From the NCBI GenBank assembly GCA_017311185.1, contig JAESUZ010003499.1, forward strand, positions 682,001 through 746,000: 64,000 nt of DNA, written 5' to 3'. Positions 10,785 through 64,000 of the stretch are shown here, one piece after another. Position 1 is the first letter of the stretch. Each line of letters starts with the position of its first letter. A model generated the notes under the pieces. The model had not been told where the DNA came from and did not search any database. It saw nothing but the letters and a program-made list of their open reading frames with translations. The position numbers were made by a program, and so were the translations under genes. The DNA is from Proteles cristata cristata. Its lineage: Eukaryota; Chordata; Mammalia; Carnivora; Hyaenidae.

Positions 10785-12538
10785 AGTTCTAATGCTGTAA
10801 ACATTTATTTAAAAAATACTACGGGGAGATGTGACTTCAAAAAACAGAATCATATACAGAGAATGTACTGGATCAAAAAAAAAAAAAGACACCATAAGCA
10901 TTGGAGAAGGAAGAGTAGTGGAAAACTATTTACACGTCTTTTATAAAAGAGCAAGTCTATAAAAGAGTGTAATGCGAAGGTATAAATGCGAGATACAGTG
11001 ACATGTCGCGTGAACAAAGAGAAACCAGTACCTCGGAGGCGGGAACTCGAGGGGACCTGGGTGGGGTCGGTTCTGCTTTGTCTGCAAGGCCGCTGGTGGT
11101 GTTCTAGCCCCTCCCTCCAAGTCTGTGTGACACAGATGTCTGGGGGGGGGAGGGGGCAAAGAGGTGCCCAGCTGTCGAGGACGGCGTTAAGCTGATCCGT
11201 TGGAAGCCATTTCTACCAGAGAAATAAAATACAAGTTTGGGCGACGAGCATCAAAATGGGCCCCGTGCAAGGTCACTGTCACCGGGGCGTGTGGAAGGTG
11301 GTCCCGCCAGGGCCCGGCAGGAGGCCCAGGCAGGTGCCTGCCCCCTCCTTGAGCAGCGGCTCTAGGTCAAGGTCAAGGCGGCCTGGGCAGCCTGGAGAGT
11401 CTCTGGGGCTTCATCCGGTTGTGGTCTTCTCCATCCCTGATGCCCCCACAGAAACGGTGGGCTAAGTGCTGCTCACGGTGATTCAACAGGACACTTGCCT
11501 CGCAGTGCATAGCCAGCAACAGGTGGGGCGCTGGCACCACAGTCCCCTCTCCCCTGCACTGGGGGCCGGTCCTCGTGTGCCGGAGGCGACTGCGCTGAGC
11601 TCAGAGCTGTGAAATGCTCCAGAAAACTAAAGCCTGTTGTCACACAGGAAAGAGCTCTGCACGAACCGCCTTGGCCTCAGACGAGCACAGGGGAGGGAGG
11701 GTGAGATCGGTCAGAAATCAAGACCAAGTGCCTTTTCCGGGCACCTGGAAGCCCGAAACGAAGGCAGGCTGGGCCCAGCCCCGGGGCTGTCTGGGGCTCC
11801 CCCAGCCACCCCCCCTCCCTCCCCTGACCCTGCTACCCTTAGGACTCAAGCTTTTCCTCCAGGACGAGCACCACCGGCCACCAGACAGCAAGCACCCACA
11901 GGCCGGTTGCCTTCAGCACCCCGGTTCAGCCCCCCAAACGAGAGCTGTCCTTCACATGAGGGCCAGGGAGGGCAGAGCGCCCAGCTGGCAAGCGCCTCCC
12001 AGGATGGAGTTCTGGAAAAGGGTCTTTGGTGCAGGGGCGGGGGGAGCACCGTAGGAGGAGCGTGCAGGTCCCCTCCGCGGGGGGAGTGCGGCGGACAGTT
12101 CCCAGGGCCTTGGGGACCAGGCTCCTGTTCTGGGCGCTTGTTCTCGGGGGAGGAGAAGGCATACCCAGGGGAGGGCCTCCAGAAAAGACCAGCGAAGAGG
12201 AGACATGGCTGGAAGGGCTCAGTCCTGGAGCCCATTGTGCGGAAGAGGCTGGCGGGCCAACAGCAGTCCAACGAGCAGGGACTCCACAGACAGAACTCGG
12301 GACAGAGGCGCCTCGGGGAGCCCGGGGCTGAGGGCGGGGGGCGCTGAGGGACAGCTGCAAACACGTAGGTAGTGGGCTGTGGTCCGCGGCGGCCCTCGGC
12401 TCCGCGCGGCGTGGCGGGGTGCTCCCGGGCCAAGGGCCCAACTCCCTGCTCCGGTGTCCGACGCAGGCGAGGGGCAGGGTGGGGGGGTGGGCTTGACACG
12501 CCGCGGGCGGCTCCGGCTGGCCTGGCGCCCGGCTCCTG
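10785..12538 (-). other. ABL1: ABL1 3' untranslated region
   Basis: This region runs from the ABL1 stop codon to the estimated cleavage site, about 1.75 kb, close to the human 3'UTR size as I recall it. It contains no SINE. The left end is estimated from the AATAAA and may be off by about 15 nt. Confidence 0.75.
10804..10809 (-). terminator. ABL1: ABL1 poly(A) signal (AATAAA)
   Basis: TTTATT on the + strand reads AATAAA on the - strand. It is the only canonical signal found between the stop codon at 12539 and this point. Cleavage is expected 10-25 nt further left, near 10785. The surrounding AT-rich block contrasts with the GC-rich 3'UTR. Confidence 0.8.
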
Positions 12539-59257
<46,719 letters not shown>

Positions 59258-60383
59258 TTTCGCGTGCCGGCGGCGTGGGGGCCGGCGCCCCCGCCCGCGC
59301 GCGCGCTCAGGCCCGCGCGCGCCCCCGCGCCCCGGCGGCCCCGCCGCGCCGCCTCGCCGCCCCGCGCGCCCGCCCATGGCGCGGCCGCGTCTCCGTCCCC
59401 GCTCCGGACGCGCCTGTTAACAAAGGGCCCCGAGCCCGGCCCGCCAGGCCCGCCCCCGCCGCCGCCTTAACCCCTCGCGCCGCGCCGGCCCCGCTCGGCG
59501 CGGGCGATCGCCGGGCCCGGCCCGGCCCCCCCCGCCTGCCCCCCACCCCACCCCACCCCGCCCCCGGGGCCGGTTCCGAGGCCCACGAGGGCGCCCGTTT
59601 CAAGTGCGGCGTTGAGTGCTTCTCCGCGCTGCTAAGTCCTAACGGCCCGAGAACGACACCCGCTACCCCGGCTGCCAAGAGCGCAGGCCTGCCCGGCGCC
59701 ACTTTTGCAGCCTCGAGCATCTCTGCGGCGGGAGCCAACCTGCCCCGCCGCCGGCACAGCTCCGCCCGGTGCGCGGGGCTCTGGCAAACGCGGTGGCCCC
59801 AAACTGGCGCTGACTAACGCAGCTTCCTCTGCCGCGACCAGTACTGGTGTCATTAAACGTCCACGGAGTTTGCAGTGGCGAAGGCCACCTCCGTGGGTGT
59901 ATCAGGAATGAATACTCAGAGCTGGATGCCGCACGACAACCTCGCCGGTGTGCAACACATTTGCCAGATCCTACATTCGGACTAGGAGACGGTTGGAAAC
60001 GGGAGGAGAGGTGCGAGTTCAAGTTTAAACAGAATTTCTGATTACAGTAAAGGGAGTTCAGCTTTCACAAAGAGAGCTCCTCAGAGGCAGGGCCTGGGTC
60101 CCTTCTTTGCCTTATTTTCTTCAACAGGGAATTTTTTTCCTTGTTTGGTAAGTGCCACGGGGTACCATTATTTAAAACTCATTTCACTGCCGTTCAGGGC
60201 TCAAATCTTTATAGCTCTGGTTAGGACTGATCATATACAGTATTATAACAAAATAATAATCACAAAAGTGTATGGACACAAAATCAGAAATCTAGATCAG
60301 TGGGAAATAACGGGGAACCCAATCATACCAGAGAATTTAAGAAAAATCAGGTGTATTTCAACGACAATAAGAAAAGGATTTGC

Positions 60384-60582
60384 TTGGGGGGCTCAGTCAG
60401 TTAAGTGTCCCACTTCAGCTGCGGTCATGATCTCCTGACTCTTGGGTTTGGGCCCTGAGTCGGGCTCTGTGCTGACAGCTCGGAGCCTGGAGCCTGTTTC
60501 AGATTCTGGGTCTCCCTCTCTCTCTGCCCCTCTTCTCTCCCCCCCCCCCCGTCTCTCTATTATAAATAAACATTAAGAAAAA
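60384..60582 (+). repeat. Feline SINE, head truncated
   Basis: It begins at gcttggggggctcagtcagt, lacking the first bases of the head, and ends ttataaataaacattaagaa. Confidence 0.9.
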
Positions 60583-61090
60583 GAAAGGTAACATTTCAGA
60601 GCAATTGTTGGTTAAGAGATGGTGGCTCCGAATGGTCAGCCCCAGAAGGCAAAGCTGGGCTCATTTGTTACACTTCTCAGCCCCTCCTCTAGGTATCTTG
60701 GAATGGCTACGATAGACTAACAAGATCTTCACAAGATCTTTGGGTAGGTCTGCCAAACGTAGCACAGAACAATTCACACTTGGGCTGGACCTGACCAGTA
60801 TGTATCAGTGGAGTCCCCAGCCAGGGCATTATTAGCTTTTCAGAAGTCTCCTACCAAATTGTGAGCAGCGTACAATAAGTGTCTTTACCCAACTGAGTCG
60901 TTAGTGCCGTGGTACTGGCCCAGGCCTCATGAGCACCGAAGAAGGCGCGGGCAAGAAAGTACGCAGTTCCCACCACTTGGACACACAAGGGACAAGTGCA
61001 GTGACTGTGGGTGCCATCTGGAGTCTGAGAGGCACTGCCATTCCGTGAGAGCCCGCAGGTAGTGACTGCTGACTAGCTCAGTGTTGTCTT

Positions 61091-61317
61091 TTTTTTAAAA
61101 AAATTTTTTAATGTTTTTATTTATTTCTAGGAGAGAGAGAGAGGGACAGCGTGAGCAGGGGAGGGTCAGAGAGAGAGGGAGTCACAGAGAAACAGGCTCC
61201 AGGCTCTGAGCTGGCAGTCAGCACAGAGCCCGACGCAGGACCTGAACCCACGAATCGCGAGATTATGACCCAAGTGAAAGTCGGGACGTTTAACCGACTA
61301 AGCCACCCAGGCGCCCC
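61091..61317 (-). repeat. Feline SINE, young subfamily, reversed, 16-bp target duplication
   Basis: Direct repeat agctcagtgttgtctt at 61075-61090 and 61318-61333, identical. Confidence 0.96.
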
Positions 61318-61655
61318 AGCTCAGTGTTGTCTTGAATCTTTCAAACTCCCCAATGCAGTGCCAGAAATAAAATGGAAAGGGTGCCTGCCACCAGGAAGAA
61401 CTGAAAAAAAAACAGTACCTGATTTGGTGCCATTTTGCAAAGTTCGAGGGCTTTGGACAAGCGATGATAAAGCGATGTCCCTGATAGAACATTTCGGATT
61501 TAAAGAGCTATGTTCAAATTGGCAGCTTAGTGCCAAGAATTATATATTGATAGGCATTTTTGTGCTTCTGACCGTATCCTTGAATACTCCCAGTTAATAC
61601 AGGCTCCAATAGTTGTTTGCATGCGAGGCACTTTACGTTTGGATGTAAGTTTATT

Positions 61656-61877
61656 TTATTTTATTTTTGAAAACCTTTTTATGTTTATTTATTATTGAGA
61701 CAGAAACAGAGCATGGGCGGGGGAGGGGCAGAGAGAGAGGGAGACACAGAAGCCGAAGCAGGCTCCAGGCTCCGAGCTGTCAGCACAGAGCCCAACGCGG
61801 GGCTCGAACTCGTGGACTGTGGGATGATGACCTGAGCCGAAGCCGGACGCTTAACTGACTGAGCTGCCCAGGTGTCC
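61656..61877 (-). repeat. Feline SINE, reversed, with target duplication
   Basis: Flanks tggatgtaagtttatt (61640-61655) and tggatataagtttatt (61878-61893) differ at one base. The reverse head is gctgcccaggtgtcc. Confidence 0.93.
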
Positions 61878-62221
61878 TGGATATAAGTTTATTATAAAAA
61901 GTGAGTGGCTATTACTAACATTCTCTTCTTGAACCAAAAATGATCTTATTCTCTTAAGTCCTCTTAAAATGAGTAATGCTTATAAACTGCATCCAAACCT
62001 TTTAAATTGTAGTTACAAAGCCATGCATCAACAGGTCTAGCAGAACACTCTGAATCAGCAACAACAGATACTGAAAAATTTGCCAGACTGCACACTACCG
62101 TACCAACACACTCTTTCCAGATCCCACATTTGATGTTTTTGAATGAAACCCATTTGCAAGATACACAAAGCGCTGTTACAACAAGTAACGAAAGTGCTGT
62201 TCTTTTCTTACAAGAACGGAA

Positions 62222-62430
62222 GAGGGGCGCCTGGGGGGCTCAGTCGGTTAAGCGTCCGACTTTGGCTCAGGTCGTGATCTCACAGTTCGTGGGATCAAGC
62301 CCTGAGTCGGGCTCTGTGCTGACGACTCAGAGCTGGGAGCTTGCTTTGCATTCTGTGTCTCCCTCTCTCTCTGCCCCTCCCCCACTCATGCTCTGTTTCT
62401 GTCTCAATAATAAACATTAAGAAAAGAATG
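62222..62430 (+). repeat. Feline SINE
   Basis: Head ggggcgcctggggggctcag and tail tctcaataataaacattaag. The flanks are A/G-rich and similar on both sides. Confidence 0.92.
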
Positions 62431-62563
62431 AAAGGAAGACCCGAGAAAGGTTTCCCTTGAGCAACCTTAAACCCACGTGCGTGAACTTAAACCAGCAAAG
62501 AAACGAAAAAGAGGTGAACTAACTTGTTCGTTGTCTTGCATCCAGTTTGGGAAATAGGCTTTT

Positions 62564-63005
62564 TTTTTTTTTTAATGTTTTATTTATTTCTAGGAGAGAG
62601 ACAGAGACAGCGCGAGTCAGAGAGAGAGGGAGTCACAGACTGAAACAGGCTTCAGGATCTGAGCTGGCAGTCAGCACAGGGCCCGACGCGGGGCTCGAAC
62701 CCACGAACCGCGAGATCATGACCTAAGTGAAAGTCGGACGCTTAACCGACTAAGCCACCCAGGCGCCCCTAAACATTTTATTTTTAAGTAATGTCTACAC
62801 TTTTTTTATTGATTTTTGAGAGAGAGAGAGAGACAGCATGAACAGGGGAGGGTCAGAGAGAGAGGGAGTCACAGACTGAAATAGGCTCCAGGCTCCGAGC
62901 TGGCAGTCAGCACAGACCCCGACGCGGGGCCCGAACCCACGAACCGCAAGATCATGACCTAAGTGAAAGTCGGACGCTTAACCGACTAAGCCACCCAGGC
63001 GCCCC
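62564..63005 (-). repeat. Feline SINE (outer), reversed, with a second copy in its tail
   Basis: The 15-bp repeat gggaaataggctttt at 62549-62563 and 63006-63020 encloses two same-strand SINEs. The right one (about 62800-63005) is the original insertion. Confidence 0.93.
62565..62768 (-). repeat. Feline SINE (inner), reversed
   Basis: Reverse head ccacccaggcgcccct. It carries young-subfamily variants and lies in the A-rich tail of the outer copy. Its own target repeat is not clear. Confidence 0.88.
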
Positions 63006-63024
63006 GGGAAATAGGCTTTTAATG

Positions 63025-63175
63025 CGCACCTGATCTGTGCCGGGCGCCAGTAGTGCCAACACTCCCATGAACTTTGGGGAGTTTAATTCTGTTTCGCAGA
63101 TAAGGAAACTTGGGGGGATGGGGAGAGGGTTCTGTCCAAGTTCACACAGCTCTGGAAGTGGTACAGTCCAGAGCC
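63025..63175 (-). repeat. MIR-like fragment, reversed
   Basis: atctgtgccgggcgccagta, ttcgcagataaggaaacttg and caagttcacacagctctgga fit the reverse complement of a MIR. Confidence 0.5.
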
Positions 63176-63344
63176 CCTGACCTTTCCAAGATGGCACATT
63201 ATTTTCATTTTAAGTGAAAGGATAATATGAGCAAACCTAGAGGCTGAGACAAAAATCATTAACCGTTAGGGGAAATGTCTTAAAAGAAAATGATTCAGAG
63301 AATTCAAACTATTGAAGAATATTTTAAAATGTATTTAGATGTAT

Positions 63345-63537
63345 TTTTTGCTTTTTATGTTTATTTAGAGAGAGAGTGTACATGTGAGTGGGAGGGCGCA
63401 GAGAGAGAGAGAATCCCAAGAAGCCTCTGCGATGTCAGAGCAGAGCCCAACGCGGGGCTCAGTCTCACGAACCGTGAGATTATGACCTGAGCCGAAAGCA
63501 AGAGTCAGCTTAACTATGTAAGCCACCCAGACACCCC
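63345..63537 (-). repeat. Feline SINE, reversed, diverged
   Basis: tttatgtttatttagagaga tail, reverse head ccacccagacacccc. A TA/CA microsatellite follows at 63540-63572. Confidence 0.88.
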
Positions 63538-63558
63538 TACATGTGTATATATACACAC

Positions 63559-63647
63559 ACACACATATATTTTATGTTTATTTATTTATTTTGAGAGCGA
63601 GAGAGAGAGAGAGTGCTGGAGAGGCAGAGAAGGAGGGGGAGAGAGAA

Positions 63648-63697
<50 letters not shown>

Positions 63698-63832
63698 GGA
63701 GAGAATCCCAAGCAGGCTCTGCACTGTCAGCACAGAGCCTGATGCGGGGCTCGAAGTCAAGAACCGTGAAATCATGATCTGAGCCGAAAGCAAGAGTTGG
63801 ATGCTTAACGGATTGAGCCACCCAGGCGCCCT
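63559..63832 (-). repeat. Feline SINE, reversed, with long GA microsatellite
   Basis: Reverse head ccacccaggcgccc. The pyrimidine run of the SINE has expanded to about 100 bp of GA/GAAA on this strand (63599-63702). Confidence 0.9.
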
Positions 63833-64000
63833 AAAAACCACTGTTTTAGAAGAGAGAAGAGTTGCTTGTTTTCACTGGGAACAGGACAAACAGGAATGGC
63901 TATTTCTAAAATTTTCTCATTTGAAACTTTTTTTTCCCTTAAACTAGGAAACCTATAACTCTAGAACAAGTTACCAAAAGAGGACCCTTCTCCTAAAGAT

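Larger units (their letters stand above)
59781..64000. other. ABL1: Upstream of exon 1a (intron of the 1b transcript)
   Basis: No gene is recognised. Feline SINEs fill much of 60384-63832. The stretches 59900-60380, 60600-61070 and 61900-62215 are unassigned. Exon 1b is not in the window. Confidence 0.7.

Noticed and set aside
11637..12499. Open frames of 217-236 codons on both strands in the ABL1 3'UTR
   Set aside because: They lie between the ABL1 stop codon and its poly(A) signal. GC content explains them.

Overview
The window is nuclear DNA of a cat-family (Felidae) mammal. The evidence is about 45 copies of the feliform tRNA-Lys-derived SINE (CAN SINE / SINEC_Fc type; heads read gcgcctgggtggctcag), a carnivore-type L1 3' end, scattered older MIR, L2 and L1 pieces, and two genes whose order matches human 9q34: QRFP on the + strand and ABL1 on the - strand, facing each other tail to tail.

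Layout. Positions 1-3115 are intergenic, with a 29-bp minisatellite at 81-349 and one old SINE. QRFP runs from a TATA box at 3116 through a probable non-coding first exon (about 3147-3210) and a 1.85-kb intron to a single 133-codon coding exon (5060-5461) with a poly(A) signal near 5602. A 5.2-kb intergenic stretch follows. ABL1 occupies the rest. Its poly(A) signal is at 10804-10809, its 3'UTR ends at 12538, and its eleven coding exons run leftward from exon 1a (59180-59257) to exon 11 (12539-14262). All ten splice junctions have GT/AG ends. From memory of the human gene, exons 2-10 have exactly the human lengths (174, 296, 273, 85, 178, 185, 153, 90 and 165 nt). The CpG-rich promoter of exon 1a covers about 58800-59780. 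The stretch 59780-64000 is intronic for the longer exon-1b transcript, whose first exon is not in the window.

The gene products. QRFP encodes the precursor of the RFamide neuropeptides 26RFa and QRFP-43. ABL1 encodes the SH3-SH2-tyrosine kinase with a long linker and a C-terminal F-actin-binding domain. The catalytic, gatekeeper, DFG and activation-loop residues are all present. The two genes are neighbours but there is no sign that they work together.

Most notable points. Exon 1a is one base short: the coding exons sum to 3401 nt, which is not a multiple of three, and reading from the exon 1a ATG hits a stop in exon 2. This is either an assembly error in a GGG/GGGG run or a real lesion of the 1a isoform. 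The QRFP precursor has a second RFamide-like heptapeptide framed by RRR and GR. The SINE load gives a readable insertion history, with nested, tandem and same-site insertions marked by intact target-site duplications. A tRNA-Met-like relic with an altered anticodon lies at 53810-53885. I found no undescribed multigene system.
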